This document shows, piece by piece, positions 15,829 to 24,212 of a stretch of DNA of 64,000 nucleotides. Every line of letters begins with the position of its first letter. Position 1 is the stretch's first letter. This DNA is from Egicoccus halophilus (GTDB lineage: Bacteria > Actinomycetota > Nitriliruptoria > Nitriliruptorales > Nitriliruptoraceae). The notes under the pieces were generated by a model, which was not told the DNA's origin, ran no database searches, and saw only the letters and a list, made by a program, of their open reading frames with translations. The DNA lies in contig NZ_CP036250.1 of NCBI RefSeq assembly GCF_004300825.1, positions 868,001 to 932,000 on the forward strand. Direction: 5' to 3'. The translations under genes were made by a program, and so were the position numbers.

Positions 15829-17013
15829 ATGCGCGTTCGCGCACACTCCCGCACCCTGGCTGCCGTCGCGGCCTTCTCGCTCGCGGCTGCCGCATGCGGC
15901 GGCGGTGACGACCTCGACTCCGCGCCCAGCGCCGAGGAGGCCGAGCAGCAGGCCGACGACGACCCCGAGGCCACCACGGACGCGACCGACGACGTCGCTG
16001 GGGACGACGCCGCCTCCGACGACGCCGCTGGCGAGGGCATCTCGGCCGACCTCCTCGGCGCCGGAGCCTCGTTCCCCAACCCCCTCTACCAGACCTGGAT
16101 CGGTGAGTTCCAGGGCGTCGAGCCGGGTGTCAGCCTGCAGTACGAGTCGATCGGCTCGAGCGGCGGCCGTGAGCAGTTCATCAGCCAGCAGGTGGCGTTC
16201 GCCGGTACCGACGCCGCCATGGGCGACGAGGAGCAGGACGAGGCGCTCGAGGCCCGGCAGTGTGAGGCCGACGAGGTCCTGCACATCCCGACCGTCTTCG
16301 GTGGTGTCGTCATCGCCTACAACATCGACGGCCTGGACGACCTCGTGCTCGACGGGGAGACCATCGCCGACATCTTCGCCGGTGAGATCACCAACATCAA
16401 CGACCCGGCCATCGCCGAGCTCAACGAGGGCGTCGAGCTGCCGGACCAGGAGCTGACGGTCGCCGTCCGCGCCGACGGTTCCGGGACCACGTCGATCTTC
16501 ACGACCTACCTCGACGACGAGTCGTCCTCGTGGTCGGAGGCCTACGGGGCCGGCTCGGAGATCGAGTGGTTCGACGGGGTCGTCGCCGGTGAGCAGAACG
16601 ACGGTGTCGCCAACGCGATCGTCTCGCAGCCGGGCGGCATCGGGTACCTGTCGCTGGAGTACGCGGTCGCCGCCGGCCTCGACGTCGCCGACGTGATCAA
16701 CGCCGACGGCAACGCGGTCGAGCCGACCACCGAGACGGTCTCCGCGGCCGCCGACGGCATCGAGCTGCCCGACGACCTGCGCTTCAACATCCTGGGCGTC
16801 GGGGGCGAGGGCTACCCGATCGCCGGTGCGACCTGGATCCTGGCCTGGACCTGCGGGTACGAGCAGGCCGACGCCGAGGCGCTCCAGGCCTTCCTGACCT
16901 GGACGCTCGAGGAGGGCGACCAGGACGCGTCCGACCTCGGCTACGCACCGCTCGCCGAGAGCGCGCAGCAGTTGGCGCTCGAGAAGGTCGAGCGCATCAA
17001 CGAGGAAGGCTGA
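15829..17013 (+). CDS. pstS: Phosphate ABC transporter substrate-binding lipoprotein
   Basis: 394 aa. A lipoprotein signal ends FSLAAAACGGG with lipobox Cys about 24, then comes a very acidic linker (residues 30-70). The mature PstS domain starts LLGAGASFPNPLYQTW, with phosphate-binding loops in SIGSSGGREQF (about 106-116), FAGTDAAM and the ADGSGTT block. It captures phosphate outside the membrane for PstCAB. Preceded by a PHO box; followed by a hairpin before pstC. Confidence 0.96.
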   Translation: MRVRAHSRTLAAVAAFSLAAAACGGGDDLDSAPSAEEAEQQADDDPEATTDATDDVAGDDAASDDAAGEGISADLLGAGASFPNPLYQTWIGEFQGVEPGVSLQYESIGSSGGREQFISQQVAFAGTDAAMGDEEQDEALEARQCEADEVLHIPTVFGGVVIAYNIDGLDDLVLDGETIADIFAGEITNINDPAIAELNEGVELPDQELTVAVRADGSGTTSIFTTYLDDESSSWSEAYGAGSEIEWFDGVVAGEQNDGVANAIVSQPGGIGYLSLEYAVAAGLDVADVINADGNAVEPTTETVSAAADGIELPDDLRFNILGVGGEGYPIAGATWILAWTCGYEQADAEALQAFLTWTLEEGDQDASDLGYAPLAESAQQLALEKVERINEEG

Positions 17014-17040
17014 GCCACGGGCTCTCCCTGACACCGCTCG

Positions 17041-17069
17041 CGGCGGTGGGCCGCGACGGCCCACCGCCG
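17041..17069 (+). terminator. Intercistronic hairpin between pstS and pstC
   Basis: CGGCGGTGGGCC (17041-17052), loop GCGAC, then the exact complement (17058-17069), 28 bp after the pstS stop and 74 bp before pstC. A partial terminator or 3' stabiliser would allow more PstS than PstCA. Confidence 0.7.
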
Positions 17070-17142
17070 CCGGCGCGCTTCCCGACCTTCCGCATCCGAC
17101 GCGACCCGGTCACTTCCGTCCGACACTCCTCCCGAGGCAGCA

Positions 17143-18129
17143 ATGGCGCTCTCCGCCCCTCCTGAACCTTCCCGCCTGCGGGCGTCCCGCCGTGCCCGTA
17201 TGGCGGACCCGACCTTCAAGGCGGTCGTCATGGGCGCGGGCATCCTCGTGCTCCTCGTCCTGGCCTGGATGCTCACCTCGACGGCCAGCGATGCCCTGCC
17301 CGTCTTCCAGAAGGAAGGCGTCCTCGGCTTCCTGTTCGGCACGACCTGGCAACCCGGCGATGCGCGGGGTGGGGAGATCACCGGGACCTACGGCGCGCTG
17401 CCGTTCCTCGCCGGCACCGTCTACTCGAGCCTCATCGCCCTCGCCATCGCGGTCCCCCTGGCGGTCGGCATCGCGCTCTACCTCACGCAGCTGGCCCCGA
17501 AGCGCATCAAGCAGCCGTTGACCTACACCGTCGACCTGCTCGCCGCGGTGCCCAGCGTCGTCTACGGCATCGTCGGTGCGCAGTTCCTCGCCCAGGTGCT
17601 CTACCCGTTCTGGGTGTGGCTCAATGACGTGCTGAGCTTCCTGCCCTTCTTCGGCGGCAACGTCCGGGCCTTCAATCTGCTGTTCGCCAGCGTCGTGCTC
17701 GCGATCATGATCCTGCCCATCACCAGCGCGGTGATCCGCGAGGTGTTCGCCCAGGTGCCGACCGACGAGCGGTGGGCCGCCTTCGGCCTCGGCGCCACCC
17801 GCTGGGAGGTCATGCGCCACGTGGTCCTGCCGCGCAGCCGCGCGGGCATCATCGGGGGCGCGATGCTCGGTCTCGGCCGGGCCCTGGGGGAGACCATCGC
17901 GGTGCTGCTCATCATGGGTGCCGGCGCGCAGGTCGCCTTCGAGCCGCTCAACACGGCCAACACCGTGGCCGCCCAGATCGCCGCCGCCTTCCGGGAGGCC
18001 TCGCCGGAGTACCTGCGGGCGCTGATGGCCCTCGGCGTGTCACTGTTCCTGCTCACCATGCTCGTCAACGTCGGCGCGCGCATCGTCGTCAGCCGTATGG
18101 GCACCGTCTCCGGAGACGCCGCACTGTGA
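17143..18129 (+). CDS. pstC: Phosphate ABC transporter permease PstC
   Basis: 328 aa with six hydrophobic segments after a basic N-terminus. The permease EAA loop is AAFGLGATRWEVMRHVVLPRSRAGI (positions about 206-230, shown by FGLGATRWEVMRHVVLP). The pairs VPSVVYGIVGAQFL and GRALGETIAVLLIMGAG are typical of PstC. The PstC partner of PstA forms the membrane channel for phosphate import. The stop overlaps the pstA GTG by 4 bp. Confidence 0.96.
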   Translation: MALSAPPEPSRLRASRRARMADPTFKAVVMGAGILVLLVLAWMLTSTASDALPVFQKEGVLGFLFGTTWQPGDARGGEITGTYGALPFLAGTVYSSLIALAIAVPLAVGIALYLTQLAPKRIKQPLTYTVDLLAAVPSVVYGIVGAQFLAQVLYPFWVWLNDVLSFLPFFGGNVRAFNLLFASVVLAIMILPITSAVIREVFAQVPTDERWAAFGLGATRWEVMRHVVLPRSRAGIIGGAMLGLGRALGETIAVLLIMGAGAQVAFEPLNTANTVAAQIAAAFREASPEYLRALMALGVSLFLLTMLVNVGARIVVSRMGTVSGDAAL

Positions 18130-19040
18130 CCACGCTCACGACCCCCGACGCCCCCGCCGCGCGCCGCAGCCTGCGGACCAAGGTCGGCAACGCCCCGGCG
18201 CGCGAGCGCACGGACTTCGCCATGCGCAGCCTGCTGCTGTTCGCCGTCGCCTGCGCCGTCATCCCCTTGTTCATCGTCATCGGGGTGACCGTGCAACGAG
18301 GGCTGCCGGCCTTCGGCTGGGAGTTCCTGACGTCCAATCCACCGTTCAACCCGACGGCGGAGGGCGGCGGCTACCTCCCGATGATCTTCGGCACCATCTA
18401 CATGACCGCGATCGCCGTGCTCCTCGCCGTTCCCCTCGGCGTGACGGCCGCGATCTTCCTGGTCGAGTACCGCGAGTCGAAGCTGGTCCCCGTCGTGCGG
18501 TTCTTCACCGACGTCATGACCGGGGTGCCGTCGATCTTCGTCGGTCTGTTCGTCTTCTCGTCCCTGGTGATCAGCGGTGGCCTCGGTTTCGGCACGCTGC
18601 CCGGCGCCGTCGGTCTGGCCGTCCTGATGCTGCCGATCGTCGTGCGCTCCAGCGAGGAGGTGCTGCGGCTGGTGCCGCAGGACCTGCGCAACGCCGCCTA
18701 CGGGCTGGGGGCACGTCGACGGCAGGTCGTCACCCGCGTGGTACTGCCAGCCGCCGGTCCGGGGCTGGCCACCTCGTCGATGCTCGCCGTGGCGCGAGGT
18801 GCCGGTGAGACCGCTCCACTGCTGCTGACCGCGCTCGGCGCGCGGGCGTTGGTGACCGACCTCGTCGGCCGACCCCAGGGCGCGATCCCTCTGCAGGTGC
18901 TCGAGGGCGCGCGCGGGGCCTTTCAACCGGCGATCGCGCGCGCCTGGGCCGGCGCGCTCACCCTGATGCTGCTGGTGCTGCTGTTCACGATCGGCGCTCG
19001 CCTGATCGCGCGCAGGAGCCAGCTGACCGGCGGGAACTGA
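18126..19040 (+). CDS. pstA: Phosphate ABC transporter permease PstA
   Basis: 304 aa from the GTG at 18126, which overlaps the pstC stop (GTGA). Six hydrophobic segments, VPSIFVGLFVFSSLVI, and the EAA loop AAYGLGARRRQVVTRVVLPAA, then ARGAGETAPLLLTALG. Forms the membrane pore with PstC. The normal next gene, pstB, is not downstream; a terminator follows and pstB is read from the other strand. Confidence 0.96.
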   Translation: MTTLTTPDAPAARRSLRTKVGNAPARERTDFAMRSLLLFAVACAVIPLFIVIGVTVQRGLPAFGWEFLTSNPPFNPTAEGGGYLPMIFGTIYMTAIAVLLAVPLGVTAAIFLVEYRESKLVPVVRFFTDVMTGVPSIFVGLFVFSSLVISGGLGFGTLPGAVGLAVLMLPIVVRSSEEVLRLVPQDLRNAAYGLGARRRQVVTRVVLPAAGPGLATSSMLAVARGAGETAPLLLTALGARALVTDLVGRPQGAIPLQVLEGARGAFQPAIARAWAGALTLMLLVLLFTIGARLIARRSQLTGGN

Positions 19041-19059
19041 GCCCCACGTCCTGCGGACG

Positions 19060-19096
19060 CCAGAAGGCCCGACCTCGAGGAGGTCGGGCCTTCTGG
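19060..19096. terminator. 16-bp perfect hairpin between converging pstA and pstB
   Basis: CCAGAAGGCCCGACCT (19060-19075), loop CGAGG, exact complement (19081-19096). It sits between the 3' ends of pstA (+) and pstB (-) and can serve both strands. Confidence 0.85.
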
Positions 19097-19160
19097 CTTG
19101 CGCGGCGATGCCGTGCCGCCGGGTCCGGACGTCAGCCAGTGCCAGCCGGACCCGGGCAGG

Positions 19161-20084
19161 TCAACCGAAGCGGCCGGTGATGTAGGCCTCGGTGCGCTCG
19201 TCGGACGCCTGCGTGAAGATCTTCTCGGTGTCGTCGTACTCGACCAACGCCCCGGTGCGCATCCCGACGTGGTCGTCGATGTTGACGGTGAAGAACGCGG
19301 TCCGATCCGAGACGCGGGCCGCCTGCTGCATGTTGTGCGTCACGACCACGATCGTGTAGGACTCACGCAGTTCGCGCATGAGGTCCTCGATCTTGAGGGT
19401 CGCGATCGGGTCCAGCGCGGAGCAGGGTTCGTCCATGAGGATGACGTCGGGTTCGGTGGCGATGGCTCGGGCGATGCACAACCGCTGCTGCTGACCGCCG
19501 GACAGGGCCAGCCCGGAGTCGCCGAGCTTGTCCTTGACCTCGTCCCACAGGGCGGCGCCGCGCAGCGCCTGTTCGACCGTGTCGTCGAGGCCCTTGCGCT
19601 GACCGTTGAGCCGCGGCCCGAACGCCACGTTGTCGTAGATCGACTTGGGGAAGGGATTCGGCTTCTGGAACACCATGCCGATCCGACGCCGCACCTCCAC
19701 CGGGTCGATGTCGGCGTCGTAGATGTTCTCCCCGTTGTAGATCACCTCGCCGGTCACGCGCGCGGATCCCACCAGGTCGTTCATGCGGTTCAGGCAGCGC
19801 AGCAGGGTCGACTTACCGCACCCGGACGGACCGATCAACGCGGTGATCTGGTTGCGAGGCAGCCCCATGCTCACGTCCTGGAGCGCGGTGAAGTCGCCGT
19901 AGTGGACGCCGACGCCGCGAAGGTCGAAGACGTGCTCGACCGCCGTGGCTTCCTCGGTGGGTGCGTCGTGGTGGTGCGCGGCCACGTGCGCCTCCGACGG
20001 CTCCACGCGCACCCGGCGCTGCTCGACGCCCACCGGAGGTGACGCCGGTGCGGGTTCGGTGTTCAGGTGCTGATGCTCGGCCAC
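19161..20084 (-). CDS. pstB: Phosphate ABC transporter ATP-binding protein
   Basis: 307 aa from the GTG at 20084. An ATG at 20177 is rejected because the PHO box and -10 lie inside that extension. Walker A is [20 protein letters not shown], the Q-loop is [21 protein letters not shown], the signature LSGGQQQRL and Walker [13 protein letters not shown], all standard for PstB. The N-terminal 50 residues are a His-rich extension ([12 protein letters not shown]). It energises PstCA but is separated from pstSCA and oppositely oriented, with its own PHO box. Confidence 0.95.
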   Translation of the reverse strand: MAEHQHLNTEPAPASPPVGVEQRRVRVEPSEAHVAAHHHDAPTEEATAVEHVFDLRGVGVHYGDFTALQDVSMGLPRNQITALIGPSGCGKSTLLRCLNRMNDLVGSARVTGEVIYNGENIYDADIDPVEVRRRIGMVFQKPNPFPKSIYDNVAFGPRLNGQRKGLDDTVEQALRGAALWDEVKDKLGDSGLALSGGQQQRLCIARAIATEPDVILMDEPCSALDPIATLKIEDLMRELRESYTIVVVTHNMQQAARVSDRTAFFTVNIDDHVGMRTGALVEYDDTEKIFTQASDERTEAYITGRFG

Positions 20085-20129
20085 GAAGGACTCCGGGTGC
20101 GGGGAGAGACGCCAGCGCTGCAAGCTCGA

Positions 20130-20162
20130 TGTGTACCCTCGCCAGGTGAACCGCTGGTGAAC
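20130..20162 (-). promoter_or_regulatory. PHO box and -10 of pstB
   Basis: On the minus strand two GTTCACC units (20162-20156 and 20151-20145) are spaced exactly 11 bp, followed 9 bp later by TACACA (20135-20130). They place transcription start just upstream of the GTG at 20084. Confidence 0.8.
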
Positions 20163-20341
20163 GGTGGGCGACGGCATGCCGTCGGTCCGGGCGGTGGTGG
20201 CGCGGGCCGCGCGAGCGCACCGTGCCGTCGCCCCGGGCGAGGTGTCCGGAGGGCGACGGCGTTCACCGGGCCGCTACCCGACGCTCGTCGTCTCGTCACC
20301 CGCGGACGCTTGACTGCCGTCTACCGAGCGAGGACGTCGAT

Positions 20342-21100
20342 GTGGTCAAGGGTCAGGCCGGCCAGCGCCCCACGCGGCGCGAGGCGTCCCTCGCCGCGCG
20401 ACTGCGCGACATCGTGATGCCCCCGTTCCCGGAGCCGACGGGCCCCGTCCGTGCGGGGTTCCAGGAGTGGCTCGACGAGATCGACGACGAACTGATCAGC
20501 AGCGCGCTGACGCTGGTCGATGCCCTGCCTCGGGCCGTGCGCGCCCTGCTGCACGCCGACCACGGAGCGGTGGACGAACTGCGCGTGGCGACCTACGACG
20601 TCCAGGGGCGGTGCCGGCACGTCGAGGAACAGGGCTTCCTGCTGCTCGCGCGTGAGGCACCGGTGGCCGGGGACCTGCGCCGGCTCGTCGGCATCCTGCG
20701 CCTCATCCTGTCGGTCGATCGGACCGCCGCGCTGGTCCGTCACGTCGCCGAGGCGACCGACCACGTGGACGCCACCCGCATGCCGCAGGAGATCCGGACC
20801 ACGCTCGAGGACTTCGCCGCCCGCACCGTCGAGGTGCTGCGGCGTGGGATCGACGCCTGGCGCCAACGCGACGGCCTGGCCGTCCACGAGGTCAACCAGC
20901 TCGACGAGTCCGTCGACCACCTGCAGGTGCACCTGCTCGCCGAGGTCCGGGAGCAGGTGACCGACCCGGCCGAACTCGTCCTGCTCGGTCTCCTCGCGCG
21001 CTACCTCGAGCGGATCGCCGACCACGGGGTCGCCTTCGCCCAGCATGCGTGCTTCGCGGTGACGGGGGAACGCGTCGACGTCGGACGTCTGGAGCCGTGA
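20342..21100 (+). CDS. PhoU-domain protein, copy 1 (first metal motif degenerate)
   Basis: 252 aa from the GTG at 20342, supported by GCGAGGACGTCGAT upstream. Two PhoU helical repeats. The second keeps the metal motif (LARYLERIADHGVAFAQHA). In the first, the expected ERxGDxxxxIA is replaced by SVDRTAALVRHVAEATD. The N-terminus has an extra basic stretch (RPTRREASLAARLR). PhoU proteins dampen Pst uptake and PhoR/SenX3 signalling. This copy is divergent from pstB and converges on the orthodox PhoU at 21115. Confidence 0.85.
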   Translation: MVKGQAGQRPTRREASLAARLRDIVMPPFPEPTGPVRAGFQEWLDEIDDELISSALTLVDALPRAVRALLHADHGAVDELRVATYDVQGRCRHVEEQGFLLLAREAPVAGDLRRLVGILRLILSVDRTAALVRHVAEATDHVDATRMPQEIRTTLEDFAARTVEVLRRGIDAWRQRDGLAVHEVNQLDESVDHLQVHLLAEVREQVTDPAELVLLGLLARYLERIADHGVAFAQHACFAVTGERVDVGRLEP

Positions 21101-21114
21101 CCGCCTCTCGGGCG

Positions 21115-21783
21115 TCAGCCCGCGTCGAACGACGAGAGCTCGACGGTGCGGCCGGTGACGGCGAACACGGCCTGCTCGGCCACGTCGACGCCGTGGTCGG
21201 CGTAGCGTTCGAGTTGGCGCACCAACTGGATCATGTGGGTCGCCCACTCCAGCCGGTGTTCGTCGGCGGCGGCGAGCCGCACCAGGCGATGGAAGATGCC
21301 GAGGTAGAGCCGGTCGACGTCGTCGTCGAGGCGGGCGCAGGTCTTGGCGGCCTCGACGTCGAGGTGCACGAACGACTGCATGGCCGCCCGCGTGACCTCG
21401 CGCGCCCGGCCGCCCATCTCCAGCAGCTGATCGACCAGACCTGGATCGGCCGGCAGTTCGCGGACGCGCTCGACGGTACGGGCCACGCCCGACGCGTAGT
21501 CACCCATGCGCTCGACGTGGAGGCTGACGTGGATGAGCGAGGTCAGCAGGCGCAGGTCGCTGGCCACCGGCCCGTGCAGCGCGACCACCGCGAGGACGCC
21601 CTGCTGGACCTGCTCGTAGGCGCGGTCGACCTCGGCGTCGGCCGCCGTGACGCGTCGGGCCGCCGCCACGTCACCGAGCTCGAACGCCTGCAGTGCCTCG
21701 GTCAGCATGCCGTCGGCACGCTCGCTCATCCCCACCACGCGGGTCAGCAGCTGGTCGAGCTGGGACTCGAGATCGTTGCGCAC
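21115..21783 (-). CDS. phoU: Phosphate signalling protein PhoU (canonical copy)
   Basis: 222 aa, standard length, from the GTG at 21783 with GGAAGGGGG as ribosome-binding site. Both PhoU metal motifs are intact: SLHVERMGDYASGVART and LVRQLERYADHGVDVAEQA. Expected to couple Pst transporter status to the kinase at 22518. It is divergent from the response-regulator gene (51-bp gap) with a TAGGCT -10 at 21809-21804. Confidence 0.93.
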   Translation of the reverse strand: MRNDLESQLDQLLTRVVGMSERADGMLTEALQAFELGDVAAARRVTAADAEVDRAYEQVQQGVLAVVALHGPVASDLRLLTSLIHVSLHVERMGDYASGVARTVERVRELPADPGLVDQLLEMGGRAREVTRAAMQSFVHLDVEAAKTCARLDDDVDRLYLGIFHRLVRLAAADEHRLEWATHMIQLVRQLERYADHGVDVAEQAVFAVTGRTVELSSFDAG

Positions 21784-21834
21784 ACGCCACCCCCTTCCGT
21801 TGCAGCCTAACCCCACCACGAGGACGGACCACCG

Positions 21835-22521
21835 ATGCCGAAGCTGCTGCTCGTCGAGGACGAGAAGTCGATCGCCGAGGGCCTGGCCATCACGCTCGAG
21901 GCCGAGGGCTTCCAGGTCGCCTGGGTCAAGGACGGCCTCGACGCGGTTCCCGCCTGGGAGCGGGTGCGGCCTGACCTCGTGGTGCTCGACCTGATGCTGC
22001 CCGGCATGTCGGGCACGGAGATCTGCCGCACGATCCGCGCCCGCTCCGACGTGCCGATCATCATGCTGACCGCCCGCGAGGCCGAGGTCGACCGCGTGGT
22101 CGGGCTCGAGCTCGGAGCGGACGACTACGTCACCAAGCCGTTCTCCACCCGGGAACTGGTGGCCCGGATCAAGGCGGTGCTGCGACGGGCCCCGCTGCAG
22201 GACGTCGCCGACGACGAGGCACCGGTCGAGGCGGCCGGCGTGCGCGTCGACCGCGTCCGCCACGAGGTCCGCGTCGACGGGGAGCTCGTCGACCTGCCGC
22301 CCAAGGAGTTCGAGCTGCTCGCCTACCTGGTCGAGCACGCCGGGCGGGTCCTGACCCGCGGGCAGCTGATCGACGAGATCTGGGGCAGCGACTACGTCGG
22401 GGACACCAAGACCCTCGACGTCCACATCCGCCGACTGCGGACCCGGGTCGAGAAGGAGCCGGAGGCGCCGTCCCGGATCCAGACCGTGCGCGGGGTGGGC
22501 TACCGGTTCGCCGACTCGTGA
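21835..22521 (+). CDS. OmpR/PhoB-type response regulator (RegX3-like)
   Basis: 228 aa. Receiver domain with acidic pocket (LLVEDEKS), phospho-Asp in VVLDLMLPGMSG (about 52), Thr in MLTAREA and Lys in VTKPFS. The C-terminal winged helix has PPKEFELLAYLVEH, DVHIRRLRTRVE and VRGVGYRF. Its place next to phoU and pst genes makes it the probable PHO-box-binding regulator (RegX3/PhoP-like). It is translationally coupled to the kinase by a GTGA overlap. Confidence 0.93.
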   Translation: MPKLLLVEDEKSIAEGLAITLEAEGFQVAWVKDGLDAVPAWERVRPDLVVLDLMLPGMSGTEICRTIRARSDVPIIMLTAREAEVDRVVGLELGADDYVTKPFSTRELVARIKAVLRRAPLQDVADDEAPVEAAGVRVDRVRHEVRVDGELVDLPPKEFELLAYLVEHAGRVLTRGQLIDEIWGSDYVGDTKTLDVHIRRLRTRVEKEPEAPSRIQTVRGVGYRFADS

Positions 22522-23822
22522 ACCCGCGCCCGCTGCTGCTCGCCCTCGGCCTGGGGCTGGCGGCGTTCGCGCTGGCTCGCGCGGCGCCGGCCGGCCTCGG
22601 GCTCGCGCTGGTGCTGGCCCTGGCGATCCTCGTCGGTGTGGGTGCGGACGCGGCCGAGAACCGGCGCCTGGCCCGGCTCGCCGAGCGGGTCAACGCCTGG
22701 GTCGGCGCGCCGGACCACCGGACGCTGGTGCTGCGTGGTGGCGCCGGCTGGCGCCAGCTCGGCATCGCCCTCAACGCGCTGGGCGCGGCGTACGCCCGCC
22801 GGGGGGAACGCATCGCCCGTGAGCGACCCTGGCGCCGGGAGCTGGTGGACTCGCTGGTGCAGCCCTCGCTGCTGTTCTCGGCCGAAGGACGCCTGCTCGC
22901 CGCCAATGACGCCGCCCGCGACCTGCTCGGGATCCCCGTCGACGCCGGGGACATCACGGTCGTGCAGGCGGTCGGCTCGGCGGCACTGGCGGGCGCGGTC
23001 CGCGAGGCCCGCGAGTCGCGCACGCCGGTCGTCGTGGATGCCGAGCACGGCGAGCACGAACTGCGATCGGCCGTGTCGCTCGTGGGCGACGAGACACTGG
23101 TGCTGATCACCGACCGGACCCGCGAACGGCGCGTGGAGGAACTGCGACGCAACTTCGTCGTCAACGCCTCCCACGAGCTCAAGACCCCGGTCACCGGCAT
23201 CCAGTCGCTCGCCGAGGCCCTGCAGGTCACCATCAAGCGGGACCCGGACCGGGTGCCCTCGCTGGTCAACCAGCTCAACGGCGAGGCGGAGCGTCTCACC
23301 CGACTCGTCCACGACCTGCTCGACCTGCGGCGGCTCGAGGAACGTGGACCGCTCGAGCGGGTGCCGGTCGACCTCGCCGAGCTCGTCCGCCAGGTCGTCG
23401 TCGGCCAGTTGGCGCGCGCCGAGCAGCGCGAGGTCGAGATCGGCGTCGACGCGCCCGACCGGGCGTTCGTCGCCGGCGTGCCCGGTGACCTCGAGGTGAT
23501 CGTGAAGAACCTCGTCGGCAACGCCGTCCAGTACAACCGGCCCGGCGGCAGTGTCGACGTCAGCCTCGTGCCCGAGGGCGGCACCTACGTGCTGCTCGTG
23601 CGCGACACCGGGATCGGGATCCCGCAGCAGGACCTGTCGCGGGTCTTCGAGCGCTTCTACCGGGTCGACACCGCCCGCTCACGCGAGACGGGCGGCACCG
23701 GGCTCGGCCTCGCGATCGTCCGGCACGCCGTGGAACGACATGGTGGCAGCGTGCGCGTCGAGAGCCTGCTGGGCGAGGGGACCACCTTCACCGTGACGAT
23801 CCCCGTCGAGCCGCGCGGCTGA
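22518..23822 (+). CDS. Sensor histidine kinase (SenX3/PhoR-like)
   Basis: 434 aa. Two closely spaced N-terminal helices (LLLALGLGLAAFALA, LALVLALAILVGVG) with almost no external loop, then a PAS-like segment (LFSAEGRLLAANDAARDLLG), HisKA with phospho-His in NFVVNASHELKTPVTG, and HATPase_c with NLVGNAVQYNRPGG, DTGIGIP and GTGLGLAI. The lack of an extracytoplasmic sensor fits SenX3/PhoR-type kinases that read Pst/PhoU instead of external ligand. GTG start inside the regulator stop. Confidence 0.93.
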   Translation: MNPRPLLLALGLGLAAFALARAAPAGLGLALVLALAILVGVGADAAENRRLARLAERVNAWVGAPDHRTLVLRGGAGWRQLGIALNALGAAYARRGERIARERPWRRELVDSLVQPSLLFSAEGRLLAANDAARDLLGIPVDAGDITVVQAVGSAALAGAVREARESRTPVVVDAEHGEHELRSAVSLVGDETLVLITDRTRERRVEELRRNFVVNASHELKTPVTGIQSLAEALQVTIKRDPDRVPSLVNQLNGEAERLTRLVHDLLDLRRLEERGPLERVPVDLAELVRQVVVGQLARAEQREVEIGVDAPDRAFVAGVPGDLEVIVKNLVGNAVQYNRPGGSVDVSLVPEGGTYVLLVRDTGIGIPQQDLSRVFERFYRVDTARSRETGGTGLGLAIVRHAVERHGGSVRVESLLGEGTTFTVTIPVEPRG

Positions 23823-23891
23823 CGCCGGGGGACGTCCGCCGACGATGCCGGCCCGGCGGCCCGGGGCGGGGCCCACGGTGCGGGCGGGGGC

Positions 23892-24212
23892 TCAGGCGCC
23901 GGTGGCCGGCAGCGCTTCGGCGCCGTCGAGCTGCAGCCGGCGCCACCGGCCGATCCCCACCGCGTCGAGCTCCCAGCGGCCGGCACTGGCGAGCAGATCC
24001 GGCTCGACGTACCAGACCGTTGCCTCGTGCTCGAGGCGGTGGTAACCGGCCGGGTTCACGGGAGGGCCGAACTCGGCCACGGGCACGCGCACCTGGCCGC
24101 CGCAGCAGCCGTTGCGGGCGGCGGTGCGCAGCACGACCGCACGGTCGCGCAGCGACGCCCGTGCCGCGGCCGTGAGGCGTGGCAGGCGGCGCTCACCGTC
24201 GAGGCCGCTCAT
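23892..24212 (-). CDS. Small CCGG-motif protein of the acr3 operon, function unknown
   Basis: 106 aa. The ATG at 24212 overlaps the acr3 stop (ATGA), so the two are co-translated. The chain has a vicinal Cys pair in AARNGCCGGQVRVPVAEFG, then YHRLEHEATVWYVEPDLL and a C-terminal GRWRRLQLDG. No family is recognised with confidence. The paired Cys and tight coupling to an arsenite exporter suggest arsenite binding or redox work; this is inference. Confidence 0.8.
   Translation of the reverse strand: MSGLDGERRLPRLTAAARASLRDRAVVLRTAARNGCCGGQVRVPVAEFGPPVNPAGYHRLEHEATVWYVEPDLLASAGRWELDAVGIGRWRRLQLDGAEALPATGA

Noticed and set aside
20085-20177. pstB start at ATG 20177
   Set aside because: The PHO box and -10 lie within this extension and the added residues are not PstB-like.
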